This document shows positions 41,529-50,541 of a stretch of 64,000 nucleotides of DNA, piece after piece. Every line of letters begins with the position of its first letter. The first letter of the stretch is position 1. The notes beneath the pieces are model-generated. The model was not told where the DNA came from, made no database searches, and saw only the letters and a list, made by a program, of their open reading frames with translations. This stretch comes from Pichia kudriavzevii. Taxonomy: Eukaryota > Ascomycota > Pichiomycetes > Pichiales > Pichiaceae. The translations under genes were made by a program, and so were the position numbers. Location: the NCBI RefSeq assembly GCF_003054445.1, contig NC_042507.1, positions 2,480,001-2,544,000 of the forward strand, read 5' to 3'.

Positions 41529-44177
41529 CTAGTTTTCTTCATTTTTTAGCCAATTTTTAACCATGGAAATCCTCTCGGCCCATGTATTGCGCTCCGATCC
41601 AAGCTCTTTAATTCCTCTTCCATCAAGATCTATAAGATTCCAAATAAATGCCTTAACCTTTATACGTATAATAGCAATCTTGATAGGTATGTACCCCACA
41701 TTTGATCTCGCCAACGATAAATCATAGTATCGCTTTGCAAGATGTAAATCTTGTGCAACTCCAATACCGTACTCGTATGCCCAACCGACATTATAGCTTC
41801 CTAAATGTGAACCTAAGGATGATGCTTTGTGATAATAAGCGACAGCTTTACTAAAATCTCTTGGTATTATAGGGAAATTAATATCATCAGTTTTGTCAAC
41901 TTTTTTGACAAAACTGAAAAATTTGAGCAGCCGCAATTTCAAGACAATCCACGAATTGTATGCAGAACTCATAATACGAAGAAACATTCCATTTTGGCTG
42001 TGTTCCCCTGATAAAGGAAGCAAATACTGCCACCATGGTTTATTCCATAATGGATCGTCTTGACTGTTTTCTCCATTAGCGTACAAACCACTATAGTAAA
42101 TATCACCCAGAAAATTGAGCGAGTCACGGTTATAGTGCAAAGCGCTTTGTTCAAGATAAAAGATAGATTCCTCTAATCTTTTTGGCGTGTAAATTTTCGA
42201 TTTCCATTCAGGATTGCTTCTATATTTTCTCGATGAAAACTTCCCAATAGTAGGATATAAAATAGTACCCAACGAGCTTTGTGCATTTTCGTAGCCCAGT
42301 TCGCTTGCAACTGCCATTCCAACAAGTGCAGTCCACATATTGTTCGATGTTATGTCGTCAACCTCGGCGTTTATCATAGCATAAAATGGTATCTTGAAGT
42401 CGAAATAAAGGAAATCAAAAAGCTTAACATATGAATTATAATGTCCTGCCATTACATCGATGTTGGCACTAATATCACCTTGTTCATATAATTGTAAGAG
42501 TTTTCTATTTGACGGCATAAATTGCTGAGATGAAGATACCAGTAAGTTGAAAACATCTTGGTCAACTATATCAGGTTTTTTATTATCCAGGTTTTCAGAT
42601 TTTTGTAATTTTGTGATGGCTTTGTAGTATCTGCATGACGAATACTGCCAACAATTGTCAAAAATTGCAATCGACTTGTCTACATCGGCTTCTTTACCTA
42701 AGCCGTATAATTCAATGATGCCGAGGTCGTACTTGAAAAGCGCACCAGATGTTGGGATTAACTTCCTTGAGAAGTCAATGTACAGCTTAGCCTTCTCAAA
42801 ATCTTGCTCTGTACCTTCACCTCGTAAATACATATGTCCCAGATATTGTGCACATCTTCCAATGAAAATGTCAACAGGCGCATGATTTTCAAAACTTACT
42901 TCAAATCCCCACCCCTGGTAGTTAGAACCACCAGTTTTGGAGGCACCACTAAACACTTCACCGATCCCTGGCTCTAAAATACCATTTTGGACACATAGAT
43001 TGGCATATCTAAAAGCTTTATCATAATCTCTGGCATTCAAATAATCACCATGATAGTTTTTTTGTGCCGCAAAGTAGAGCAGAGAATACGCATCGATAAT
43101 TTCATCATCACCCGTCTCATACGTTTCATCTTCTTCTCCCGGAGCCATGTTAATCCTTTTGATTTGGTCATAGTCTTTGAATGTTTCGAAGTATCTTACT
43201 GTATCATGGGCCTGTGATATCGATTCTCCATAAAGCCCTCCTAAGATATCATTCCAACGGATGTTGAATTTATCTAAATTGTAGGGATATATTAATTCTT
43301 TTTGTTTACCAGCTTTAGTGTCTACTTCCTCGAAAAAACCTGAAAGGAACGTTTCAATCTTATCTTTAACCATAGAAAAGTAGTAGACAGCCAGGTTTAA
43401 ATCTTCCGCAACATTTATACCCATCATATATTTGTGTGCTAATACCATTTGTGCCTGTATACTTCCCATATCAGCAGCAAATTGATAATGTATAAGAGCT
43501 TTACTAACATCCTTTTCGACCTTCCCAAACAGGCCAGTTGAATAAATCACTCCAAGCATAAATTGTGCATGTTGTTGAGATTTATCATCCGACGATAACT
43601 GTGATATAAGTGAGTAGTATTCAATTGCTTTATTAATGTCTATGCTGATATCGTAAAATCCAAATGTATAGATATCAGCTAGCATCCGTAAGGCATCCAC
43701 AGATCCATCTGATGCCATCATTTGTAATTGCTCCACTGCATATATTTTGAGGTTACTATGATTTCCAACAAACTGATCGGAGATATCATTTTCCAGGTGT
43801 GGTAACGGACCAAGTGGTACGTTAAAGTCTGTTTTACCATAAGTAAAGATCTCATCATTACTAAAAAATACCGATGATCCATTTTCGATTTGAATCAGAA
43901 CCCCATCTTTATGACCATTCCAGTCTTGCCATTCATTTTCACTGCTGATTCTTTCTTCCTCCTTAATAGTGTATGAGTTAAAGTACTGATGGAATAGAGT
44001 ACTTCCTTCCAGACGATCAAGTGATGGGATCGCATATTTGTACTTTTGATTGGAACGACTTTCGGATTTAATAATTGTTAATGCTTCATCAGGTGTCCCA
44101 ATATTGGGGAAATCGCCGAACGATTGTGCATCCACAATACCTGCTAGAAGAAGAAATATATTAGATATCTGCACCAT
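41529..44177 (-). CDS. HRD3: ERAD scaffold Hrd3 (SEL1-repeat protein)
   Basis: An 882-residue protein. A signal peptide (MVQISNIFLLLAGIVDAQS) leads into a lumenal domain with at least eight SEL1-type repeats, such as AQFMLGVIYSTGLFG and GHMYLRGEGTEQDFEKAKLY, and a C-terminal pair with SYNVGWAYEYGIGVAQDLHLA. Hrd3/SEL1L supports the Hrd1 ubiquitin ligase and recruits misfolded glycoproteins with Yos9. The C-terminus stops soon after the segment VKAFIWNLIDLDGRG, at KNWLKNEEN, and I see no clear membrane anchor there, although S. cerevisiae Hrd3 (833 residues) has one near its end. I also see no obvious intron to a further exon. Confidence 0.9.
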   Translation of the reverse strand: MVQISNIFLLLAGIVDAQSFGDFPNIGTPDEALTIIKSESRSNQKYKYAIPSLDRLEGSTLFHQYFNSYTIKEEERISSENEWQDWNGHKDGVLIQIENGSSVFFSNDEIFTYGKTDFNVPLGPLPHLENDISDQFVGNHSNLKIYAVEQLQMMASDGSVDALRMLADIYTFGFYDISIDINKAIEYYSLISQLSSDDKSQQHAQFMLGVIYSTGLFGKVEKDVSKALIHYQFAADMGSIQAQMVLAHKYMMGINVAEDLNLAVYYFSMVKDKIETFLSGFFEEVDTKAGKQKELIYPYNLDKFNIRWNDILGGLYGESISQAHDTVRYFETFKDYDQIKRINMAPGEEDETYETGDDEIIDAYSLLYFAAQKNYHGDYLNARDYDKAFRYANLCVQNGILEPGIGEVFSGASKTGGSNYQGWGFEVSFENHAPVDIFIGRCAQYLGHMYLRGEGTEQDFEKAKLYIDFSRKLIPTSGALFKYDLGIIELYGLGKEADVDKSIAIFDNCWQYSSCRYYKAITKLQKSENLDNKKPDIVDQDVFNLLVSSSQQFMPSNRKLLQLYEQGDISANIDVMAGHYNSYVKLFDFLYFDFKIPFYAMINAEVDDITSNNMWTALVGMAVASELGYENAQSSLGTILYPTIGKFSSRKYRSNPEWKSKIYTPKRLEESIFYLEQSALHYNRDSLNFLGDIYYSGLYANGENSQDDPLWNKPWWQYLLPLSGEHSQNGMFLRIMSSAYNSWIVLKLRLLKFFSFVKKVDKTDDINFPIIPRDFSKAVAYYHKASSLGSHLGSYNVGWAYEYGIGVAQDLHLAKRYYDLSLARSNVGYIPIKIAIIRIKVKAFIWNLIDLDGRGIKELGSERNTWAERISMVKNWLKNEEN

Positions 44178-44351
44178 TGAATGTCTTCAGCCAAGTGCAC
44201 GTTCTAGCTACAAGGATGAAAAAAGAGGGATAAAATACGAATATAATTGAAACAGGAGATTTGCCACGTCTTGAAATACACGATCGCATAAACTTTACAT
44301 ATACTCCTGCAGGCTAGCTGTTTTTTTTTCTCTAAATTCTTTGAAAAGGCA

Positions 44352-45665
44352 ATGAAATATTACCTACAAGATGCAAGTGTCAGCTGCCCATGCATTAAAG
44401 AAGATGACTATAGATCATCGCATCCACTCTCATCGTTAAACTATTGTAGACATTGTGATACAAGAAGATGTTTTGCATGTTCATTACATTCTCCAGTTAA
44501 GAAATCTTGCTTGAAATGTGAAAGGGAATATGATCTCATAGCAACACATTGTAATAGGTGTTATGTATGCCCACTCTGTGGTTCTGACTTAAATACGTAT
44601 CCGTTATTATACAAATCAGGGGGCATAAAGGATGGCGTCGAACAATTTGCGTTGATGAATAGTCAAACAGATCGAAACGAGAAGCTTGTAGGCAAAGGAG
44701 TTTTATTCAAGTGTAAGAAAATGGACTCTATTGATCATTCATGTTCTTTTAAATTTGTGACCAATATTGAAACCAAGCCACAAAGTTTACAAGAGATTGT
44801 TTTGAAGAATATAAAAAGTGACACTGAGTATAAATATGAAAAATTAAGAGATTTTGGAGACTGGAAATTGAATTACGAAAGAATACTAGATAGAAAGCAA
44901 AGGATAAAATGGAAGACTGAAATCTTGGAAAGATTCGGAGCTTTTGAGGTAGCTAAAATATTGCAAGCTCACAACAGTTTGGAAACACTTGAAAAGAAGG
45001 AGATTGAGGTTATTGATTCCCTGAAAGATATTACGAAAAAAGTTGTTCCAGTGCCCAAAAAGCTACATCAAAATATGAATTCAATCTGTCCATCATGTTT
45101 AAACATCTTGGATGTCAAAATGACAAGCCGATTTCCTTTGGTGTATGTTGTGCCCATGGTTGGATATCCTTCCAAGCTGGTCAGGGAAATCAAGGAAGGA
45201 AATATTAGAGTGCCAGTTTTGATGAGTTTTATCAACACAAGTGGCATGGAAATGGATGTTACAATCACAGGTGAAGAGATACCGTTCAACACAATTCGAA
45301 TTGGGTGTAATAGCTCGAAGTCTCTGAAGGATGTCCCGACTTGTATGCTTTCACATGTTCGCAAAAGTTCAGGTGATTGGAAATGTGAGTTAGATACAAG
45401 AGACAAGGAAGTTTTCAAATTGATTACATACCATGAGGATGGAGAAGAAAAAGGCAGTGGAGAAGCAAAGGTAAAGAACACCGAGTTGGAAGATGGTCAC
45501 GAAGTAGTTGACGTTGGAGGAAATTGGATTACTACAAAGGCATGTATCGATGTTAATGTTGCGGAAGATGTGGTTAGCGGTAAAATAAAGTTTAACGTTA
45601 TGATTACTACATATTTGAAAACTGGGGAATATAATATTCTATACGAATGTTGTTGTTTGGTTTAA
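44352..45665 (+). CDS. Dynactin subunit p62 / DCTN4
   Basis: A 437-residue protein with a Cys-rich N-terminus: paired Cys at 12/14, 32/35, 40/43, 53/56, 67/70 and 73/76, with SSLNYCRHCDTRRCFACS and HCNRCYVCPLCGSDLN. A later pair (SICPSCLNILD, near residue 245) and a C-terminal beta-rich domain complete the dynactin p62 architecture. p62 sits at the pointed end of the dynactin filament and helps dynein reach membranes and the nucleus. It is known as ropy-2 in Neurospora. I know of no clear counterpart in S. cerevisiae, which uses a reduced dynactin. It is divergent from HRD3 (174 bp). Confidence 0.85.
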   Translation: MKYYLQDASVSCPCIKEDDYRSSHPLSSLNYCRHCDTRRCFACSLHSPVKKSCLKCEREYDLIATHCNRCYVCPLCGSDLNTYPLLYKSGGIKDGVEQFALMNSQTDRNEKLVGKGVLFKCKKMDSIDHSCSFKFVTNIETKPQSLQEIVLKNIKSDTEYKYEKLRDFGDWKLNYERILDRKQRIKWKTEILERFGAFEVAKILQAHNSLETLEKKEIEVIDSLKDITKKVVPVPKKLHQNMNSICPSCLNILDVKMTSRFPLVYVVPMVGYPSKLVREIKEGNIRVPVLMSFINTSGMEMDVTITGEEIPFNTIRIGCNSSKSLKDVPTCMLSHVRKSSGDWKCELDTRDKEVFKLITYHEDGEEKGSGEAKVKNTELEDGHEVVDVGGNWITTKACIDVNVAEDVVSGKIKFNVMITTYLKTGEYNILYECCCLV

Positions 45666-45715
45666 TATTATGGTCGTTAATTTTTTACTTTTTTTCTCCC
45701 TTCCCCTCGAACTAA

Positions 45716-47500
45716 TCAAGATAATCTTGTGTCTTCAGGGTCAATTTTGAATACTTTGTCTGGGTTTAATAATAGCAATGGATCAAGGGCAAATTTGATC
45801 TTCCTCATCAAATCAATTGGGGCATCCCCTAGTTCTTCTCTCAAGAATTCTCTCTTACCTATTCCAATACCGTGTTCACCAGTTGCTGTCCCATCCAACT
45901 CGAGGGCATGATGGACCATTTCTTTGACGACATTTGCAGCTTTTACGTAATCCTTTTTGTCGTACACAATAAAGGCGTGATAATTACCATCACCTGCATG
46001 CGAAACTATGGAAGACATGAATCCGGCTTCATTGAGTAACCTTCTAGTGTTCTCCAAGCTGTCAACCAGCTTAGAAATTGGAACTGCCACGTCGGTTGTC
46101 CACAGTTGAACATCTTGACCCAATTTTTCCTTACCTGCATCTAGAGTTGACCAAAGTGCAACTTTTCTGGCAGTCCATAATTCCTCCTTTTCCTCCTCAT
46201 CTTCGGCAAATCTGAAATCCTTGCGACCAATGTTACACTCGGTACAGATACTCTTCACATCCTTAGTAAGCGCATCAACCACAGTCTTGGAATTACCTCC
46301 CAATTTCATCATTAAAGTTGGCGACTCTGCATATTTCTTGGTGACATTACCAGATTGGTTGACGAATTGCATCATTTCGGTATCCAACATTTCCAAAGCA
46401 TTGACTTGTAAACCGGACTGGACGATTTTGGCAACTGCATTGGCGGCATCCCTCAATGTAGGGAAATTAACAACTGCCACGTTTTCAAATTTTGGAGCAA
46501 CGTGTAGTTTCAAAGTTGCTTCTGTGACAATACCCAAAGTACCTTCACTACCGACAAACAAGTTAGTCAAGTTATAACCAGAAGATGACTTCCTTGGTCT
46601 TCTCTTTGTTTTGATGATGGTACCATCAGCCAAGACCACAGTTAATGAGACCACATTTTCTCTCATTGTACCATATCTCGCAGCATTAGTTCCAGAACAA
46701 GATGTACCACACATACCACCAATACAAGCGCCAGGTCCTGGATCAGGTCCAAATAAAAGACCTTGAGGTCTTAAAAACTCATCCAGATCTTCCCAACCAA
46801 CTGCTGGTTGGACAACAATATCCAAATCTTCCTTATGTAAAGCCAAAACTTTGTTTAACCTAGACAAATCAACACAGATACCCTTCCTAGTTGGAATATA
46901 ATGTCCCTCCAATGAGGTGCCACCAGTGTAGGGGACAATTGGAACGTGATGGTTATGGGCTATTTTGAGGATCTGGGAAACCTGTTCGGTCGATTCAGGA
47001 TAGACAATAGCATCTGGTCTTTCCTCATCGCTCGGGTGGTCTGTGGAGAAATAAGCATCGGAATGTGTATCGAGTTCACTCTTTGAAATTGTGATTTGGT
47101 CTTCTCGCAGAAGCGGTTTCAACTCGTCAATGACCTTCTGGGAATCCCCATATAGTGGCGGCATGGCATTCTTTAGCGGGAATGTCGATGTATGTGGGAA
47201 TAAAAACTCAGGCGGATTCTTGCATAGCTGGAATGAGGCCCATGATGTTCCCACCAAGGCACCAATGAATAGTATGGCTGTTGTAGACAAGAAGGACTTT
47301 CCTAAATCCTTTCTAGCTTGAGACTTGGGATCCTTTTCAGAACCAGTTTTTGCAGTCTTTTCGGTATTGGTAGAGTAGTGACGGTGGTGAGAGTATTGCA
47401 CCCTTTGAGGAATTGCAAGTGCATGTCTTAGTGAGACTAGAGAGGAATGTCTAGTTCTCGATAGGTGCACGGCGGCACGTGAAAACGGCAACATTATCAT
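45716..47500 (-). CDS. DLD1: D-lactate dehydrogenase (cytochrome c), mitochondrial
   Basis: About 594 residues from Met at 47498-47500 (MIMLPFSRAAVHLSRTRHSS), a mitochondrial-type presequence; S. cerevisiae Dld1 has 587. A membrane segment (FLSTTAILFIGALVGTSWAS) precedes the FAD-binding domain, with VPIVPYTGGTSLEGHYIPTR, GPGACIGGMCGTSCSGTNAA and FVGSEGTLGIVTEATLKLH, and the C-terminal cap ends in GTATGEHGIGIGKREFL. It oxidises D-lactate to pyruvate and passes electrons to cytochrome c. The frame is open for 38 more codons with an ATG at 47612-47614, but a TATATAAG (47597-47604) lies inside that extension, about 97 bp upstream of the chosen start, which favours the inner Met. Confidence 0.92.
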   Translation of the reverse strand: MIMLPFSRAAVHLSRTRHSSLVSLRHALAIPQRVQYSHHRHYSTNTEKTAKTGSEKDPKSQARKDLGKSFLSTTAILFIGALVGTSWASFQLCKNPPEFLFPHTSTFPLKNAMPPLYGDSQKVIDELKPLLREDQITISKSELDTHSDAYFSTDHPSDEERPDAIVYPESTEQVSQILKIAHNHHVPIVPYTGGTSLEGHYIPTRKGICVDLSRLNKVLALHKEDLDIVVQPAVGWEDLDEFLRPQGLLFGPDPGPGACIGGMCGTSCSGTNAARYGTMRENVVSLTVVLADGTIIKTKRRPRKSSSGYNLTNLFVGSEGTLGIVTEATLKLHVAPKFENVAVVNFPTLRDAANAVAKIVQSGLQVNALEMLDTEMMQFVNQSGNVTKKYAESPTLMMKLGGNSKTVVDALTKDVKSICTECNIGRKDFRFAEDEEEKEELWTARKVALWSTLDAGKEKLGQDVQLWTTDVAVPISKLVDSLENTRRLLNEAGFMSSIVSHAGDGNYHAFIVYDKKDYVKAANVVKEMVHHALELDGTATGEHGIGIGKREFLREELGDAPIDLMRKIKFALDPLLLLNPDKVFKIDPEDTRLS

Positions 47501-47869
47501 TGAAGACGGGTAGTGGAATGTGGATGGTAAGATGACAGAGTTACAGTCTTTCTTGTGTACTATATTCCAACTTTCAGGAGAAGAAACTTGCGTATTCTTA
47601 TATACATGGGTCATTTGACATGGAACACCCCCCCCCCCCCCTCCATCTCTATATAAAATGCCTCTTTCTCAAAGAGGAAGTTTGCGGGGATATTTGCGTG
47701 GGATGGAGTGGGATGGTTGAAAAGAAACGGAGAATTGCAATACACCAATAAGACAACTTTATACATAACATTAGACATATTTACATGATTGCACGTAGTT
47801 TTCCTTGCTGTAGTTGTGTAATTGTGATTGTCTTTTGTTTGGCCAAGTGAAACAATGTATCTTATGGAC
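47501..47869. other. Intergenic region upstream of DLD1
   Basis: A 369-bp stretch between the DLD1 start and the HCR1 stop. It contains a TATATAAG at 47597-47604 on the DLD1 strand and a C-tract of about 14 at 47628-47641. No RNA gene is recognised. Confidence 0.55.
47597..47604 (-). promoter_or_regulatory. TATA box of DLD1
   Basis: TATATAAG on the minus strand about 97 bp upstream of the preferred DLD1 ATG at 47500, a normal distance for a yeast TATA box. Confidence 0.5.
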
Positions 47870-48836
47870 CTACATGAAATCGTCATCCGATAGACCGTCA
47901 TCGTCACCGCCAATGAAGTCGTCCAAGTTGTCCTTTCTGAAGGAGGCTGGACCTGTATTAACCTGTGCCATTTTCACCTTCTTCTTACCTGCACCGCCTA
48001 GGGAGGTACCGCCCGTTTTCTTCAATCTGTTCAGTCTCTCGTCCTTGACCTTCTTTGTGACCATGGTGTTCAAAGTGGCAATGAGTTTCCGTAGTTGTTC
48101 GACAGTCAATGGCTCACTGATGTCTCTTGCCAAGTCAATGGCTAGGGCGTTTGCATAAAAGAGAGATGATTTCTCGGCAATCCCCTGTAGGGTTGAACCC
48201 AAGGCTTTTCTCAATTTCTCAAACTCCGGTTTGGTAGTTGGGGTGAAGAGAGGATGTGCAGTCAATGGTGTTTCTGCAGAGAGTTTCAACACATTGTCGG
48301 TGTTGTTTGTAGCCCTAGATCTTGGATGGTCGTTCACTCCTAATCCGTCAAATAGATCAGCAGCATGGTTGAGATCAGCATTTAGTTCAGCCTGTTTTAG
48401 CATATCTCTTCTAGTTTTCTCATCAACTAAATCGATTTCCATTAGAGTCTTCTCCTTGGTACCGTTCTTCTTGGCAGCCTGCTTGGCCCTCTGTTCGGCC
48501 TTCTTTGCTTCGAGTTCGGCCTTCTTGGCCTTCTCCTTCTCCCTTTCCTCGTCAGAATCGACATCCCAAGAGTCCAATACAGGCTCGTCATCTTCAATGC
48601 CGTCTTCCCACGATGTCACTGCAGCTGCAGAGGCACTGGTGGATGGAATATCAAAATCTTCGTCGTCTGAAAACAATCAAATAAAAGTTTTACCCAAGTA
48701 GGTGTGGTAAAAAGGTTGGTTAGTATATTGTTGGTTTTAAACGGATGCGCCACATAGATGATGTGCTTTAAAATCAATTTAGATGAGATATGGAACTATT
48801 TCTCATCAGTTGGGTTCAACACTTACCCCAAGACAT
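47870..48836 (-). CDS. HCR1: eIF3j / Hcr1 (two exons)
   Basis: Exon 1 is only 10 bases, 48827-48836 (Met-Ser-Trp plus G), and exon 2 is 47870-48666. The 160-bp intron 48667-48826 has a GTAAGT donor, TACTAAC at 48719-48725 and a CAG acceptor. Splicing gives MSWDDEDFDIPSTSASAAAV and a 268-residue protein; the MSWDDE start is that of yeast Hcr1. An acidic SWDVD region (DDEPVLDSWDVDSDEERE) is followed by a Lys/Ala-rich helix and the C-terminal eIF3j domain with the acidic end DDDGLSDDDFM. eIF3j is a loosely bound eIF3 subunit acting at the 40S decoding site and in termination. Confidence 0.95.
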
Positions 48837-48974
48837 GGTTCTTCTATATTATTTTCTGTCTATTCTCTTTAAGTTCAACAAGTTGTATACACAAAGGAGA
48901 ATACAAACAAACTCTTAAATTTGCATGATAATTACATGTAGAGTTTATTCACTTCAACAAGATTCAACAACCCC

Positions 48975-49001
48975 AAAAAAAAAAAAAAAAAAAAAAAAAA
49001 A
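48975..49001. repeat. Poly(A) tract in the HCR1/UMP1 promoter
   Basis: A run of 27 A on the plus strand, of the kind that excludes nucleosomes. Confidence 0.95.
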
Positions 49002-49301
49002 CAAAATCGAGAAAATGTAAAAAATGTGAAAAGGATCGAAAAGTATCGAAGAATATTTTTTTTTTTTTTTCCTATTATTTCTTCCCTTGAAAAGCTATCA
49101 AGAAAAACATGCGCGAAAGTCTCAGAATTAGAGTTGAGAAGGCCTGATGAAAATGCCATTTTGATATTATGTAATTTTCGAGGGCAAAATCAATGCAGGA
49201 TTTCTCACTAAGGATTTTAAAGGACGATAAAAGGAGAACGAGAGAGAGGGAGAGAGTGGCAAGTATCCATATCAGTTCAATAGTGGCACCTGTTCAGTCA
49301 T

Positions 49302-49347
<46 letters not shown>
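49302..49347 (+). repeat. CAA trinucleotide array in the UMP1 leader
   Basis: About 15 AAC/CAA units ending 20 bp before the UMP1 ATG, so probably transcribed as an unstructured 5' leader. Confidence 0.95.
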
Positions 49348-49367
49348 CCACCACTATTACTACTACA

Positions 49368-49817
49368 ATGGCACTGCATATAGTTCCTACAAACACGCCC
49401 AACACCGACGACCAGGTGAAGAACACCGATTATGCGCCAGCTGCTCCATGTGCATCGGGGGTGACAGACACACTCCGTTCTAATGGCCCGATACAGGTCG
49501 CCACCATGATTAACAACAGACATCCAATTGAATCTCGGATTCTCAACTGGGACAAGACCCAGTATGCCATGCAAATGGAGACACGTCGCCGTGTTCATGG
49601 GTTGGCCGACCCAATCAAGAGGGAAATGGATTTACATATGGTACAGCTGAGTGAGGGGGTCTCTACAATCAACGGCAACAGGATCCACAGTGACATGCTC
49701 TTGGGGAAGGACTGGCGTGTTGATTGGGAAGATATATATGCTGACGATGTTACTGCTTCTCCTTATAAACTTTCTAATGATTTCCACTCTGTAATGGAGA
49801 ACCGCTTGGGATTATAG
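49368..49817 (+). CDS. UMP1: Proteasome maturation factor Ump1
   Basis: A 149-residue protein close to S. cerevisiae Ump1 (148). The C-terminal half holds the family signature: HPIESRILNWDKTQYAMQME, TRRRVHGLADPIKREMDLHM and LGKDWRVDWEDIYADD. Ump1 binds half-proteasomes, holds back dimerisation until assembly is complete, and becomes the first substrate of the finished 20S core. The N-terminus is disordered and less conserved, as usual. The start is the first ATG after the CAA array. Confidence 0.95.
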   Translation: MALHIVPTNTPNTDDQVKNTDYAPAAPCASGVTDTLRSNGPIQVATMINNRHPIESRILNWDKTQYAMQMETRRRVHGLADPIKREMDLHMVQLSEGVSTINGNRIHSDMLLGKDWRVDWEDIYADDVTASPYKLSNDFHSVMENRLGL

Positions 49818-50541
49818 AGAATTGTGTAAGGTGTATTTAGAAATATAAAACTATACAAATTAGGAGGGCCTCCTGAGGAATCCTGCTTTTTGCCCCCTGT
49901 TTTTATTTTTATCCTAGACTTTATAATGTATACAGCGTCCCGCGAATGCTGTTTTTGTTTTTTGTCGCCTAAAAAGGAAACTGCTGGAACAAAATAAAAA
50001 GAAAAAAAGAACCACAACAATATGAACCGTTGTAGAGTGACGGCTGTGAAAGTTGCGCAAGTTGCGAAATTTCAAAATTTGAAATTTTAAAAGTGAAAAA
50101 TTGCCTTAGTTTTATTTTATTTTATTTTATTTTATTTTATTTTATTTTATTTTATTTTATTTTATTTTATTTTATTTTATTTTATTTTATTTTATTTTAT
50201 TTTATTTTATTTTTTTTTGCTTTGTTTTATTTTTTTGCTTTGTTTTATCCTTTGACTGTTCCTGAAGTAAAAAAAAAAAAAAGTGACACAGTTTCCAAGC
50301 AAGAGACAGTAGAAGATTTTTTTATTTTTTTTTTGGGAGGATTTTCCTTTTTCCCATTTTTTTTTTCTTTTAATTTTCAATTTTCAGTTTTTTCTGGTGT
50401 CTTGACAAAGATTCCATTCAATACTAACAAGAGAACCGGTTGTTATAGAATAATAGCTGCATATTTCATCCCATCATTGTCGTTCCAACACCAGCACGAA
50501 CTACAGCACGAACTACAGCAATAACTACAGCAATAACTACA
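49818..50541. other. Intergenic region upstream of the GYF-domain gene with TTTTA array
   Basis: A 724-bp stretch between two genes in the same direction. It holds a (TTTTA)n array at 50107-50210, further T-rich runs up to about 50395, and three near-repeats of ACTACAGCA (50499-50540) right before the next ATG. No RNA gene is recognised. Confidence 0.6.
50107..50210. repeat. TTTTA pentanucleotide array
   Basis: About 20 uninterrupted copies of TTTTA, 330 bp upstream of the GYF-domain gene start. Length variation between strains is likely. Confidence 0.97.

Larger units (their letters stand above)
48837..49367. other. Divergent HCR1 / UMP1 promoter region
   Basis: A 531-bp stretch with an A27 tract at 48975-49001, a T-run at about 49055-49070, and a CAA array at 49302-49347 next to the UMP1 ATG. 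No RNA gene is recognised. Confidence 0.6.
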
